Source of the DNA: Butyrivibrio sp. LC3010
Lineage (GTDB): Bacteria > Bacillota > Clostridia > Lachnospirales > Lachnospiraceae
Reading direction: 5' to 3'
Length of the DNA stretch: 64,000 nucleotides
NCBI RefSeq assembly: GCF_000424385.1
Contig: NZ_AUJU01000009.1
Location: 99,566-163,565 of the forward strand
Both the position numbers and the translations under genes were made by a program. Under the pieces are notes generated by a model that did not search any database, had not been told where the DNA came from, and saw only the letters and a list, made by a program, of their open reading frames with translations. Below are positions 45,309 to 56,265 of the stretch, piece by piece (the first letter of the stretch is position 1; every line of letters begins with the position of its first letter).

Positions 45309-45318
45309 GTGGAGAAGT

Positions 45319-45834
45319 ATGAAAAGAAAAGTTTTTCAATTGCTTGTAGATAATACATCCGGTGTTCTTACCAGGATATCAGCGCTGTTTGCCAGAAGAG
45401 GCTACAATATTGAGAGTATAACAGCAGGAACTACAGCAGATCCCAATTTTACAAGAATTACAATTGTGACATCCGGTGATGATGTCATACTGGACCAGAT
45501 TGAGAAACAGGTTTCCAAACTTGTTGATGTCAGGGACATTCATGAACTTGAACCTGAAGAGAGCGTATACAGAGAACTGGCTCTTGTTAAGGTCAGGGCA
45601 GGTGAGAAGGAACGTGAAAATATTATGACTATCGCTAATATTTTCAGAGCCAATATTATAGACGTTACTCCTGAATCTCTGATTATCGAGATCACAGGTA
45701 ACCAGTCAAAGGTAGATGCACTTCTTAAGATGCTTGAAGGACAGGAGATTCTTGAGCTGGCAAGAACCGGTATTGCAGGTCTTGGAAGAGGAACAGATAA
45801 GGTTATTCCAATTGAAGAGCTGCGAAACATGTAA
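45319..45834 (+). CDS. ilvH: acetolactate synthase small subunit, second copy
   Basis: This 171-residue protein has the same ACT plus ALS_ss layout as its neighbour (VFQLLVDNTSGVLTRISALFARRGYNIESI; VKVRAGEKERENIM) and is closer to standard IlvH. It has its own promoter region and lies 119 bases upstream of ilvC. Two tandem small subunits for one large subunit could give separate sensing of valine and leucine, or one could serve another large subunit elsewhere. Symbol assignment between N and H is arbitrary. Confidence 0.9.
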   Translation: MKRKVFQLLVDNTSGVLTRISALFARRGYNIESITAGTTADPNFTRITIVTSGDDVILDQIEKQVSKLVDVRDIHELEPEESVYRELALVKVRAGEKERENIMTIANIFRANIIDVTPESLIIEITGNQSKVDALLKMLEGQEILELARTGIAGLGRGTDKVIPIEELRNM

Positions 45835-45878
45835 TTATTTAGATAGTGCCTTGAATTTATTTATGGTCAAACTGTTAA

Positions 45879-46982
<1,104 letters not shown>

Positions 46983-47005
46983 TAATAATAATAATTTTAA
47001 AGGAA

Positions 47006-47033
47006 GAGCTGCCGCTTAGCGGCAGCTCATTTT
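47006..47033 (+). terminator. terminator after ilvC
   Basis: A 10-bp perfect GC-rich stem, GAGCTGCCGC with GCGGCAGCTC, has a 3-base loop and a short T-run (ATTTT). It ends only about 9 bases before the next start codon. Confidence 0.85.
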
Positions 47034-47041
47034 AGAAAATT

Positions 47042-49492
47042 ATGGAATATTACAGAAACAGGTCTAATGGCTATAGAGCAGTGCAGCTTTTTGCGCTTTC
47101 CTTTACAATGTATATGGTAGCGGTTTTGCCATTCTTTATCAAAAGAGGCTTGCCGTTTTTCTATTATGGCGATTATAACGTTCAGCAGATTCCTTTTTAT
47201 ACTGTTGCCCATAGAGCAATAAGAAACGGTGATTTCTTTTATCTGTGGAATATGGATTTCGGAGGATCCCTGATAGGGAGTTTCTCTTTCTATCTTTTGG
47301 GAAGTCCTTTTTTCTGGCTTACCATTCCTTTTCCTGAGAATGCAATTCCATACTTAATGCCGCTTTTGATGGCAATGAAATATGGAATATGTGCAGTAAC
47401 TGCTTATATTTTCATAAGGAGAAAAGTAATCCGTGATGAAGCTGCCATGATAGGAGCGCTTCTATATGCATTTTCCGGATTCAATGACTGTAATATTGTA
47501 TTTAATCATTTTACTGATATAGTATGCTTTTTCCCGCTTTATTTGTATTCATTTGATAAGCTGATGGAAATTGATCATCATAAGGATCGTCTTTTGTTTG
47601 TTCCAGCCGGTAAAAAATTCATATTTTTTACGCTTATGACAACCTTAATGGCTGTTATAAATTATTATTTCTTTTTTGGAGAAGTGATTTTTTTACTTCT
47701 GTATTTTTTCACATGTTATGTGTCCGGAAATAAGATAAAACATATATTCAGAATGTTCTTCAGAGCATTATTGGGAGGATTTCTTGGCGTAGCCATAAGC
47801 GGATTTTATTTTCTCCAGGCCATATTGGGGGTTGCAGGGAACAACAGATTATCAAAGCTTTCTCTTGGATATGATTTTGTATCCTATGAAAGTATGAACA
47901 TGCTATGGGATATCCTTAAGAGTATGGTAATGATTCCTGATATTATCGGGAAGGGAACGGTATTTTATACAACTCCTGTAAAGAATGCTTCGCTGGCTGT
48001 ATTTCTTCCTTTTTTTGGATTATCAGGAGTAATCGCATACTTTTTGTTAAAGAAAAATAAAAAAGGTGGTTACAGAAAACTTTTAGCAGTAAGCCTTGTT
48101 ATTGCATTGGTACCTGGATTAAATGCCATGTTTTCATTGCTGAATGAAAATTATTATGCCAGATGGTTTTATATGCCAATCCTGATTATGTCACTTGTAA
48201 CATCAATTGTGATAGAGAGAGGTTCCTCATATCAGTTAAGAAAAGGCGTTCTGGCTACTTGCTTATTGTTTCTGCTGATTCTTGCGATATCAGTTTTGCC
48301 ATCCTATGACCAGTATGGTGATATCACCTTTTTCGAACTGATATTCAATGAAAAGATTTTCTGGAGAGATGTTATCGGAACATCAATAATTCTGTTGTTA
48401 CTGATTGTTTCAGTTTTTGCTGTGCCTAAATGTATAAGAAAAGTAAGGATTCCTTTTAGGGAGGATGCATTCCTTGTTTTAAAAAAGCCCATTATGAGAG
48501 TAGAGATAATGCTACTCTTTACAGTAATATCTTCAATTATCTCATTGTTTATAGTTTTGAAAAACGGAAGCGGACTTATAAGTGATTTTGGAAAAGAGCA
48601 ATGGGAAAATCAGATGCTTTATTCTAAGCCAACGATTTCGGATGATGAATTTTTCAGAACTGAAACAGATGATACTGCCACAAATTATGATATGTTCTGG
48701 GGATATGGCTCACTACACAGCTTTATAAGTACGATACCTGCAGAAACCATCAATTTCCTGAAGGGAGCAGGTGATATAACAAGAAATGTTGAGACAAGGA
48801 TACCCAAGGAAAACATCGGTCTTAGAGCAATATCATCAAACAAGTATTACTTTGAAAATTCACTGATAAATGATGAAGGCATATTTGAAACTGAAGGCGG
48901 AATAGATGGATTTATATATTTAAACTCAGAAAATGGAATAGATATTTACCGGAACACTAATTATATTCCGATGGGTTTTACTTATGATTATTGCATCAGT
49001 GAATCTGATTATGAAATGATAGATGATCAGATTATAAAAGACAGAATTTTATCGGTAGCAATGATTTTATCCGATGATGATGTTGAAAAATACAGTGGCA
49101 TTATAAAAGAATTGCCTAAATCTTATTACAAAGAACAAATGCCGCTTGATCTTTTTAACAAAAACTGTCTGGACAGAGCCCAGAGCTCATGCCAGAAATT
49201 CGAGCCGGATACCAGGGGCTTTACTGCCATGACCAATAATTTTATGTCAGAAACGTTTATGTTTTTCTCAGTACCAAATATGAAAGGCTTTGATATTAAA
49301 GTAGACGGGAAAGAGGCAGAGATAATAAATGCTGACTATGGCATGATTGCGGTAAAGTTATCTGAGGGTGTTCATAACATTCGTGCTGATTTTTTACCTT
49401 ATGGGTATAAAGAAGGAACGGTTATAAGCATCATCGGAATTGTAATATTATGCGCATATATTATGTTTGTACGTTTTTACAAAAAACGCTAA
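47042..49492 (+). CDS. YfhO-family integral membrane protein
   Basis: This 816-residue protein has about 12-14 membrane helices spread over residues 15-500, a large outer soluble region (about 510-790), and a final helix (about 793-812). The first loop carries acidic residues typical of GT-C glycosyltransferase folds (YYGDYNVQQIPF), and the C-terminal part resembles YfhO proteins (VDGKEAEIINADYGMIAVKLSEGVH). YfhO in Bacilli is linked to glycosylation of lipoteichoic acid; the role here is inferred. No ribosome site is evident at the ATG at 47042 because the ilvC terminator lies right before it. Confidence 0.85.
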   Translation: MEYYRNRSNGYRAVQLFALSFTMYMVAVLPFFIKRGLPFFYYGDYNVQQIPFYTVAHRAIRNGDFFYLWNMDFGGSLIGSFSFYLLGSPFFWLTIPFPENAIPYLMPLLMAMKYGICAVTAYIFIRRKVIRDEAAMIGALLYAFSGFNDCNIVFNHFTDIVCFFPLYLYSFDKLMEIDHHKDRLLFVPAGKKFIFFTLMTTLMAVINYYFFFGEVIFLLLYFFTCYVSGNKIKHIFRMFFRALLGGFLGVAISGFYFLQAILGVAGNNRLSKLSLGYDFVSYESMNMLWDILKSMVMIPDIIGKGTVFYTTPVKNASLAVFLPFFGLSGVIAYFLLKKNKKGGYRKLLAVSLVIALVPGLNAMFSLLNENYYARWFYMPILIMSLVTSIVIERGSSYQLRKGVLATCLLFLLILAISVLPSYDQYGDITFFELIFNEKIFWRDVIGTSIILLLLIVSVFAVPKCIRKVRIPFREDAFLVLKKPIMRVEIMLLFTVISSIISLFIVLKNGSGLISDFGKEQWENQMLYSKPTISDDEFFRTETDDTATNYDMFWGYGSLHSFISTIPAETINFLKGAGDITRNVETRIPKENIGLRAISSNKYYFENSLINDEGIFETEGGIDGFIYLNSENGIDIYRNTNYIPMGFTYDYCISESDYEMIDDQIIKDRILSVAMILSDDDVEKYSGIIKELPKSYYKEQMPLDLFNKNCLDRAQSSCQKFEPDTRGFTAMTNNFMSETFMFFSVPNMKGFDIKVDGKEAEIINADYGMIAVKLSEGVHNIRADFLPYGYKEGTVISIIGIVILCAYIMFVRFYKKR

Positions 49493-49560
49493 ATATGGTA
49501 TGTTTATTCAAGATATTTTCGGAAAAATTATAGATATAGAAAGGTGAGGAGTGATTGTAA

Positions 49561-50826
49561 ATGGCAGGTATGACAATGAGCCAGAAAATTCTGGCAGCAC
49601 ACGCCGGTTTATCAGAAGTCAAGGCCGGACAGCTTATTGAAGCTGATCTTGATCTGGTACTTGGAAATGATATAACCAGTCCTGTGGCAATTAAGGAAAT
49701 GGAAAAATTTAACTCTAAGGGAGTTTTTAACAAAGACAAAATAGCACTGGTTCCGGATCACTTTGTTCCGAACAAGGATATAAAGTCTGCAGAGAACTGC
49801 AAATGTGTACGTGAATTTGCAAAGAGAAATTCTATCACGAATTATTTCGAAGTCGGTCAGATGGGTATAGAGCATGCACTGCTGCCTGAAAAAGGCCTGA
49901 CAGTTCCAGGAGACCTTATTATCGGTGCTGATTCACATACCTGTACATACGGTGCTCTCGGAGCTTTCAGTACAGGCGTAGGTTCTACTGATATGGCAGC
50001 CGGTATGGCTACAGGTAAAGCATGGTTTAAAGTGCCTTCAGCCATAAAGTTCAATCTGACAGGGAAGCTTAATGAATATGTAAGCGGTAAGGATGTCATT
50101 CTTCACATAATAGGTATGATCGGAGTTGACGGAGCTCTTTATAAATCAATGGAGTTTACCGGTGAAGGCGTAAAAGAGCTTTCAATGGATGACAGATTTA
50201 CAATTGCCAACATGGCTATCGAGGCAGGCGGCAAAAACGGTATATTCCCTGTTGATGAAAAAGCAATCGAATATTTAAAAGAGCACGCTCCTAATAAAGA
50301 ATATAAGATTTTTGAAGCTGATCCCGATGCGGTTTATGATGAAGAATATACGATTGATCTTAGTACGCTTAAGTCAACTGTTGCATTCCCTCATCTTCCT
50401 GAAAATACCCACACTTTTGATGAAATCGATGATATTAAGATCGATCAGGTTGTAATAGGTTCCTGCACTAACGGAAGAATTGACGATATCCGAATGGCAG
50501 CTAAAATCCTTAAGGGAAGAAAAGTTGCTGAAGGCATAAGATGTATCATCATTCCCGCAACTCAGGCTATCTATCTGCAGGCTATGGAGGAAGGGCTTCT
50601 TAAGACTTTCGTTGAAGCAGGAGCAGTCGTTTCTACGCCTACCTGTGGACCATGCCTTGGCGGATATATGGGAATTCTTGCATCAGGAGAGAGATGCGTA
50701 TCAACAACCAATAGAAATTTTGTAGGCAGAATGGGAGCTACTGATTCTGAGATCTATCTTGCTTCACCTGCTGTTGCTGCGGCAAGTGCTGTGACCGGTA
50801 AGTTATCACAGCCAAGCGAACTTTAA
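49561..50826 (+). CDS. leuC: 3-isopropylmalate dehydratase large subunit
   Basis: This 421-residue aconitase-family subunit isomerises 2- to 3-isopropylmalate in leucine synthesis. The three [4Fe-4S] Cys lie in [10 protein letters not shown] (near 300) and [11 protein letters not shown] (near 360). The substrate motif [19 protein letters not shown] is present. It belongs to the shorter bacterial/archaeal subtype that works with a separate small subunit, encoded 29 bases downstream. leuA and leuB are not in the window. Confidence 0.95.
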   Translation: MAGMTMSQKILAAHAGLSEVKAGQLIEADLDLVLGNDITSPVAIKEMEKFNSKGVFNKDKIALVPDHFVPNKDIKSAENCKCVREFAKRNSITNYFEVGQMGIEHALLPEKGLTVPGDLIIGADSHTCTYGALGAFSTGVGSTDMAAGMATGKAWFKVPSAIKFNLTGKLNEYVSGKDVILHIIGMIGVDGALYKSMEFTGEGVKELSMDDRFTIANMAIEAGGKNGIFPVDEKAIEYLKEHAPNKEYKIFEADPDAVYDEEYTIDLSTLKSTVAFPHLPENTHTFDEIDDIKIDQVVIGSCTNGRIDDIRMAAKILKGRKVAEGIRCIIIPATQAIYLQAMEEGLLKTFVEAGAVVSTPTCGPCLGGYMGILASGERCVSTTNRNFVGRMGATDSEIYLASPAVAAASAVTGKLSQPSEL

Positions 50827-50855
50827 TGACAATATTATAGAAAGGCATAGGGATT

Positions 50856-51344
50856 ATGAAGGAAGCAAGAGGAACTGTTTTCAAATTTGGTGATAATGTA
50901 GATACTGATGTTATCATTCCTGCAAGATATCTTAATACAACTGACCACGCAGAGCTTGCTGCTCATTGTATGGAAGATATAGATAAATCATTTATTAAAA
51001 ATGTAAAGAAGGGTGACATAATCGTTGCCAATAAAAACTTTGGCTGCGGTTCATCAAGAGAGCATGCACCTATTGCCATTAAGGCTGCAGGTGTGTCCTG
51101 TGTAATTGCTGAAACTTTTGCAAGAATTTTTTACAGAAACAGTATCAATATCGGTTTACCCATTGTTGAATGTGAAGAAGCAGCAAAAGAGATAAATGCC
51201 GGCGATATAGTTAAGATTGACTTTGATACAGGTGTTATTGTTGATGAGACAACCGGTAAGTATTATCAGGGACAGGCATTTCCGCCTTTCATGCAGAAAA
51301 TTATAGATTGTGAAGGACTGGTTAACTACATCAATGCAAAGTAA
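50856..51344 (+). CDS. leuD: 3-isopropylmalate dehydratase small subunit
   Basis: This 162-residue swivel-domain partner of LeuC carries the motifs [16 protein letters not shown] (14-29) and the substrate-binding [10 protein letters not shown] (near 63-72). Length fits the short LeuD type. A GAAAGG site precedes the ATG. The 3' end overlaps the next gene by 11 bases. Confidence 0.95.
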   Translation: MKEARGTVFKFGDNVDTDVIIPARYLNTTDHAELAAHCMEDIDKSFIKNVKKGDIIVANKNFGCGSSREHAPIAIKAAGVSCVIAETFARIFYRNSINIGLPIVECEEAAKEINAGDIVKIDFDTGVIVDETTGKYYQGQAFPPFMQKIIDCEGLVNYINAK

Positions 51345-52329
51345 TATCAGATTATTTATGGTAATCCCCTGCTACAATGAGCAGGAGGTATTACCTGAAA
51401 CATCAAAAAGACTAGAAGCAAAATTAAATAGTCTTATTAATAAGGGAGTTATTTCAGATACAAGCAGGGTAGTACTTGTTGATGACGGATCAAAGGATAC
51501 TACCTGGCAATTAATAGATGAACTTCATAAGAAGAATCCTCTTTTTCAGGGTGTAAAGCTATCCAGGAACAGAGGACATCAGAATGCACTTCTTGCAGGG
51601 CTTATGACTGTAAGAAGTGTTTGTGATGTGGCAATATCAATGGATGCTGACCTTCAGGATGACATTGATGCTATAGATGAGATGCTTCAAAAATATAAAG
51701 AGGGAGCTGAAATAGTCTATGGCGTAAGAAGCAGCAGACAGACAGACACCTTCTTTAAGCGCGGAACAGCCCAGGGCTATTACAAGCTCATGAACAGAAT
51801 GGGTGCGGACATAGTTTATAATCATGCTGATTTCAGACTGATGAGTAGAGATGCGCTTGAGATGCTATCAGAATACTCTGAAGTCAATCTGTTTCTTCGC
51901 GGCATAGTTCCGATGATTGGCTTAAAAACAGATATTGTATATTACGAAAGATCAGAAAGATTCGCGGGAGAAAGTAAATATCCACTTATGAAAATGCTTT
52001 CATTTGCCTTTGAGGGTATTACATCTCTTAGTGTTAAGCCCATAAGATTTATATCCGGGCTTGGAGTATTTATTTTCTCAGTAAGCGTAATCATTCTTAT
52101 TTATACACTTATAAGGCATTTTACAGGTAATACGATTCAGGGATGGACTACAACTGTTTTGTCCATATGGGCAATCGGCGGACTTACCATGATTTCCCTG
52201 GGTGTTATTGGCGAGTATATTGGTAAGATATACCTTGAAACCAAAAACAGACCAAGATACATTATCAGTGAATATCTTGGTGATAAGGATGATGTGGTTG
52301 ATCTTATTGATGTCAAAGTAAAGAAATAA
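51334..52329 (+). CDS. GT2 glycosyltransferase, polyprenyl-phosphate type
   Basis: This 331-residue membrane-associated GT-A glycosyltransferase has the opening [13 protein letters not shown] (9-21), nucleotide-sugar acids in VDDGSKD, the metal motif DADLQDD near 105, and two C-terminal membrane helices (about 225-250 and 265-290). The layout matches DPM1/GtrB/ArnC-like enzymes that load a sugar onto undecaprenyl phosphate on the inner membrane face. The nearby YfhO gene could encode a user of such a lipid-linked sugar. The ATG at 51334, inside the leuD 3' end, gives the usual family N-terminus; a GTG at 51310 adds eight atypical residues. Confidence 0.9.
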   Translation: MQSNIRLFMVIPCYNEQEVLPETSKRLEAKLNSLINKGVISDTSRVVLVDDGSKDTTWQLIDELHKKNPLFQGVKLSRNRGHQNALLAGLMTVRSVCDVAISMDADLQDDIDAIDEMLQKYKEGAEIVYGVRSSRQTDTFFKRGTAQGYYKLMNRMGADIVYNHADFRLMSRDALEMLSEYSEVNLFLRGIVPMIGLKTDIVYYERSERFAGESKYPLMKMLSFAFEGITSLSVKPIRFISGLGVFIFSVSVIILIYTLIRHFTGNTIQGWTTTVLSIWAIGGLTMISLGVIGEYIGKIYLETKNRPRYIISEYLGDKDDVVDLIDVKVKK

Positions 52330-52393
52330 TATCCGGAATAATATATTTGATACATTTTCCGGTTATTAATATAAGTTTTAGAGAGGTTTTAAA

Positions 52394-53212
52394 ATGTCAG
52401 AACAGAAGAAAAAAAAGACTCCTGAAGATTTTAGAAAAGAGAGTGAGGCAAGCTTTAAGGTAAACCTTGCTAAAGGAAGCAGTGTCAAAAAAGTAATCGG
52501 CATTGTCAGTGGTAAAGGCGGAGTAGGAAAAAGTCTTGTTACAGGTTTATCAGCCTGTGCCATGAATAAAAAAGGATATAAAACAGCCGTTCTTGATGCT
52601 GATATCACCGGACCTTCAATCCCTAAAATGTTCGGAGCATCTCAGATAAAATACGCAGATGATGATGGTAATATGATTCCTTCAGAATCTGAAAACGGAA
52701 TTAAGCTTGTGTCCATAAATCTTTTAATGGATAACGATACAGATCCCGTTATTTGGAGAGGACCTGTAATTGCAGGTGTTGTAAAGCAGTTCTGGGGTGA
52801 AGTAAGCTGGGGAGATATTGATTTCATGTTTGTAGATATGCCTCCGGGAACCGGAGATGTCCCGCTCACAGTATTCCAGTCTCTGCCTGTTGATGGCATC
52901 ATTGTTGTGTCAACTCCTCAGGAGCTGGTTTCAATGATCGTTGAAAAAGCTGTCAACATGGCAAAAATGATGAATGTGCCGGTTATCGGTCTTGTTGAGA
53001 ACATGAGCTATATGAATTGTCCTCATTGCGGAGAGCCTGTTTATGTATTTGGTGAGAGCAAAATTGATTCATATGCTGCTGCAAACGGACTTGATGTTCT
53101 TGCAAGAATTCCGCTTGATCCTGAGTTTGCATCAAAATGCGACAATGGAAAAATAGAAGACTACGAACCCGATTTTATGGATTCTCTTGTTTACAGACTT
53201 GAAAACTTATGA
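52394..53212 (+). CDS. Mrp/NBP35-family Fe-S carrier ATPase
   Basis: This 272-residue P-loop protein has a deviant Walker A, SGKGGVGKS (39-47), Walker B-type FVDMPPGTGD near 149, and the CxxC pair C211-x-x-C214 (NCPHCGEPVY) that binds a bridging [4Fe-4S] cluster between two subunits. Family members (Mrp, ApbC, NBP35) deliver Fe-S clusters to client enzymes; LeuC in the same region is a possible client. The N-terminal DUF59 domain of longer Mrp proteins is absent. Its own leader carries GAGAGG. Confidence 0.93.
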   Translation: MSEQKKKKTPEDFRKESEASFKVNLAKGSSVKKVIGIVSGKGGVGKSLVTGLSACAMNKKGYKTAVLDADITGPSIPKMFGASQIKYADDDGNMIPSESENGIKLVSINLLMDNDTDPVIWRGPVIAGVVKQFWGEVSWGDIDFMFVDMPPGTGDVPLTVFQSLPVDGIIVVSTPQELVSMIVEKAVNMAKMMNVPVIGLVENMSYMNCPHCGEPVYVFGESKIDSYAAANGLDVLARIPLDPEFASKCDNGKIEDYEPDFMDSLVYRLENL

Positions 53213-53232
53213 TTACCGGAAGGTCTTAGTGT

Positions 53233-53261
53233 TTTACTATTTCTGTAGGTAAGGCTATAAT
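53233..53261 (+). promoter_or_regulatory. promoter of the AI-2E transporter gene
   Basis: TTTACT (53233-53238) and TATAAT (53256-53261) are 17 bases apart. The predicted start of transcription, about 53268, falls on the first possible ATG. Translation therefore most likely begins at the next good start, 53334, which has GGGGGAAG upstream. Confidence 0.7.
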
Positions 53262-53333
53262 AGAAATATGAAAAAAGGTCATAAGGAGTTCAATTTCAGA
53301 ATTCCTTATGACATGATTTGGGGGAAGTGTTCT

Positions 53334-54779
53334 ATGAAATGGAAGCCGGGGAAAAAGCAGTTAAGCATAATGGTGTCTGTGATTTTATGCAGTCTTGTAA
53401 TTATGCTGATATACTATATTCTTTTCAACGGTTCCAGACTTACCAGGACAATCAACAACATTCTATCAATTCTTACGCCTATTATCATAGGCTGTGCTAT
53501 CGGCTATATTTTAACACCACTTTTAAATGTTATTGAGAAAAAATGGATTTATTCTTTTTACAGGCTAAGAGGAATAGATTTAAATGACCGGCAGTATTTT
53601 AAGAAAAGACGACAGGTAAGGAAATTTAGTGTAGCAATTACCATTATTCTGTTTTTGGCAATCGTGTACGCTATGGTTCTTATTTTGGTGCCGCAGCTTA
53701 TTAGAAGTATACGTGATATTATCCGTAATTTACCGTTCTATGTTAATAATTTACAACGGATCATGGACAAGTATCTGAATGATAATCCTGCGGTAAGACG
53801 GGTAGTTGACTCTGTTTTGCAGCAATACTCTACAAATATCAATAATATGCTTAAAGACTTTGTTGTTCCAAGCATATCAACCATGATAACAACCTTATCC
53901 AAAAGTATGATGAGTATAATAAGGGTATTCTTATATCTGATTGTAGGTATAGTTGTTGCAGTCTATATTCTTAATTCAAAGGAGAATTTCATCGGTCAGG
54001 GTAAGAAAATCTGCTATGCGTATCTTCGAAGGGATTTTGCAAATGAAGTGATTGGCGCATTCAGGTATGCGCATCATACCTTTACGAGTTTTCTTATAGG
54101 TAAGGTAGTGGATTCGCTTTTGGTCGGTCTTATATGTTTTATTGTGATCAGCTTTCTGAATATCCCTTATCCTATCGTACTTGCATTCGGTGTAGGAATT
54201 ACAAATCTTATCCCGTTTTTTGGACCATATATCGGCGGCGGATTTGGATTTATACTTCTTATAATGATCAATCCGGTTAAGGCTTTGGTGTTTTTGGTTA
54301 CAATAGTAATTCTCCAGCAGATTGACGGTAATATTTTAGGGCCGCTTATTCTTGGAAATTCCACCGGACTTTCCGGATTTTGGGTGATTTTTGCAATAAT
54401 GGTGTTTGGCGGTATATGGGGGCCAATCGGATGGATCATTGGTGTTCCTGTATTTGCATGTATTTATACATTTTGCAGACATATTACCATGAAGAGACTG
54501 AGGGCAAAAAGGCTTCCGAGAGATACCTCAATTTACATAGAAACAGCATATATGGATGAGAACGGAATAGTACCTTTATCAGAGGCGGACAATACAAAAT
54601 ATTATGTCCATAATGAAGGGTCTACCTGGAGACGTATTTTTAAACTGTATAAAAAGAATAAAAAATATATCGAGCATGTACTGCCGAATAAAACAAATAA
54701 TGATATAAACAGTGAAAATCAGGATGATTTCAGGATGGATGAAAATAATTCTGATGAAGATAAAAACGATGAAATCTGA
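53334..54779 (+). CDS. AI-2E family transporter (PerM/TqsA-like), first copy
   Basis: This 481-residue membrane protein has about eight helices with the family's central motif region (FFGPYIGGGFGFILL, then GNILGPLILGNSTGLSGFWVIFAIMVFGGIWG). Known members include exporters of AI-2 and ion antiporters; the substrate here is unknown. A cytoplasmic tail of about 90 residues, rich in Asn, Asp and Lys, follows the last helix. A second family member of 401 residues lies at 57267. The frame remains open upstream to an ATG at 53268, but the promoter position and ribosome site favour 53334. Confidence 0.87.
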   Translation: MKWKPGKKQLSIMVSVILCSLVIMLIYYILFNGSRLTRTINNILSILTPIIIGCAIGYILTPLLNVIEKKWIYSFYRLRGIDLNDRQYFKKRRQVRKFSVAITIILFLAIVYAMVLILVPQLIRSIRDIIRNLPFYVNNLQRIMDKYLNDNPAVRRVVDSVLQQYSTNINNMLKDFVVPSISTMITTLSKSMMSIIRVFLYLIVGIVVAVYILNSKENFIGQGKKICYAYLRRDFANEVIGAFRYAHHTFTSFLIGKVVDSLLVGLICFIVISFLNIPYPIVLAFGVGITNLIPFFGPYIGGGFGFILLIMINPVKALVFLVTIVILQQIDGNILGPLILGNSTGLSGFWVIFAIMVFGGIWGPIGWIIGVPVFACIYTFCRHITMKRLRAKRLPRDTSIYIETAYMDENGIVPLSEADNTKYYVHNEGSTWRRIFKLYKKNKKYIEHVLPNKTNNDINSENQDDFRMDENNSDEDKNDEI

Positions 54780-54859
54780 TGCATTCTTTTTGGTTGGAAT
54801 ATGACAATAGATTAATTTTGTAATGTATGCCATGTGAATTTAATGCTTAAATTCACACC

Positions 54860-54887
54860 TTGACACTTGATATAATGTAATTATAAT
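54860..54887 (+). promoter_or_regulatory. promoter of ilvE with structured leader
   Basis: TTGACA (54860-54865) and TATAAT (54882-54887) are 16 bases apart. The leader of about 115 bases contains AAGCTAG (54898-54904), able to pair with CTAGCTT (54931-54937). No T-box sequence and no terminator-like T-run are present. Confidence 0.75.
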
Positions 54888-55005
54888 TATTTTTAAAAAG
54901 CTAGCACTTTAAAGCGTTGAATTAGTATAACTAGCTTACTAAATCGGCTTAGGAGTATCTATCATCCCCTGAACTGATCAAGATAATTTTAGGAGGAGTA
55001 AATTT

Positions 55006-56037
55006 ATGAGTAAGAAAGATTTGGATTGGTCAAGCATTGGATTTAATTATCATGTAGCGGATTATCGCTATGTATCAAACTACAAGGACGGAAAATGGGA
55101 TGATGGAGAAATCACAACAGATGCAAAGATAGTTCTCAGTGAGGATGCCGGAGTTCTTCACTATGCGCAGGAGGTATTTGAAGGACTTAAAGCTTATGAG
55201 ACTGAGGATGGTCACATCGTATGTTTCAGACCTGATCTTAATGCCACAAGAATGATGGATTCTGCAAGACGTCTTGAGATGCCGGAATTCCCTGCTGAAA
55301 GATTTATCAAGGCTGTTGAGGAAGTTGTAAAGGCAAATGAAGACTGGGTTCCTCCTTTTGGAAGCGGAGCAACACTTTACATCAGACCTTTAATGTTTGC
55401 TACCGGTAATGTTATCGGAGTTAAGCCTGCAGATGAATATCAGTTTAGAATTTTTGTAACACCTGTAGGACCTTACTTCAAGGGCGGCGCAAAACCGATC
55501 GTTGTTAAAATAAGTGATTTTGACAGAGCAGCACCGCATGGTACTGGAAATATCAAAGCCGGCTTAAACTATGCTATGAGTCTTCATGCAATTGTAACCG
55601 CACATGAAGAGGGCTTTGCTGAGAACGTATATCTTGATGCACAGAGCAGAACTTATATTGAGGAAACAGGCGGAGCTAATATTTTATTTGTAGATGAGAA
55701 TGGTAATCTTGTAGTTCCTAAGTCATTTACTGATTCTATCCTTCCTTCAATAACAAGAAGATCAATCGTACAGGTTGCAAAGGATTATCTTGGACTTGAG
55801 GTTGATGAGAGACCTGTAAGACTTGATGAAGTTCATAACTTTAAGGAAATGGGTCTTTGCGGAACAGCTGCTGTTATAAGTCCTGTCGGTAAGATCAACG
55901 ATCATGGCAAAGAGATTTGCTTCGAATCAGGTATGGATGAAATGGGTCCTGTTATCAAGAAGCTTTATGACACTCTGACAGGAATTCAGATGGGTGAAAT
56001 TGAAGCTCCTGAAGGATGGGTACATGTAATTAAATAA
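55006..56037 (+). CDS. ilvE: branched-chain amino acid aminotransferase
   Basis: This 343-residue PLP fold-IV aminotransferase carries out the final step to valine, leucine and isoleucine. The PLP Lys lies in TGNIKAGLNYAMS, with EVFEGLKAY (about 62-70), YLDAQSRTYIEETGGANI and GTAAVISPVG as supporting motifs. Length fits the BCAT-type long form. AGGAGGAG precedes the ATG. It stands alone with its own promoter and a strong terminator. Confidence 0.95.
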   Translation: MSKKDLDWSSIGFNYHVADYRYVSNYKDGKWDDGEITTDAKIVLSEDAGVLHYAQEVFEGLKAYETEDGHIVCFRPDLNATRMMDSARRLEMPEFPAERFIKAVEEVVKANEDWVPPFGSGATLYIRPLMFATGNVIGVKPADEYQFRIFVTPVGPYFKGGAKPIVVKISDFDRAAPHGTGNIKAGLNYAMSLHAIVTAHEEGFAENVYLDAQSRTYIEETGGANILFVDENGNLVVPKSFTDSILPSITRRSIVQVAKDYLGLEVDERPVRLDEVHNFKEMGLCGTAAVISPVGKINDHGKEICFESGMDEMGPVIKKLYDTLTGIQMGEIEAPEGWVHVIK

Positions 56038-56108
56038 GGAATAATTTGTACAACTCAGAGTATTTGTACAAGATTCTGGAGTGAATATAATATTTCGAAA
56101 ACGTAAGA

Positions 56109-56140
56109 GGCGGACATGGTTGTATGTCCGTCTTTTTTTT
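56109..56140 (+). terminator. terminator after ilvE
   Basis: The 9-bp stem GGCGGACAT with ATGTCCGTC (one G-T pair) has a 6-base loop and is followed by eight T. Confidence 0.95.
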
Positions 56141-56219
56141 CATATAGGAAATTCCGTTGGATTTCCTATATGATAAAAAGCACTCCGTGAGATGCGCAGC
56201 TCGCGGAAAGGTGTTATCA
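56141..56219 (+). repeat. two further inverted repeats upstream of the second mscS
   Basis: CATATAGGAAAT (56141-56152) pairs perfectly with ATTTCCTATATG (56161-56172) across an 8-base loop. Next to it, 56171-56219 folds into a longer interrupted hairpin: TGATAA/TTATCA, CAC/GTG and CCGTGAG/CTCGCGG. Neither has a T-run. The gap 56038-56265 has no gene. Confidence 0.75.
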
Positions 56220-56265
56220 TAAATACAACGCGTTCAGTAGATTTTAAGTAAAAAGAGGGGGAATT

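Noticed and set aside
53268..53333. Upstream ATG of the first AI-2E transporter gene
   Set aside because: The predicted transcription start falls at this ATG, leaving no ribosome site; the ATG at 53334 has one.
54888..55005. T-box riboswitch in the ilvE leader
   Set aside because: No T-box consensus sequence, no terminator/antiterminator pair and too short a leader.
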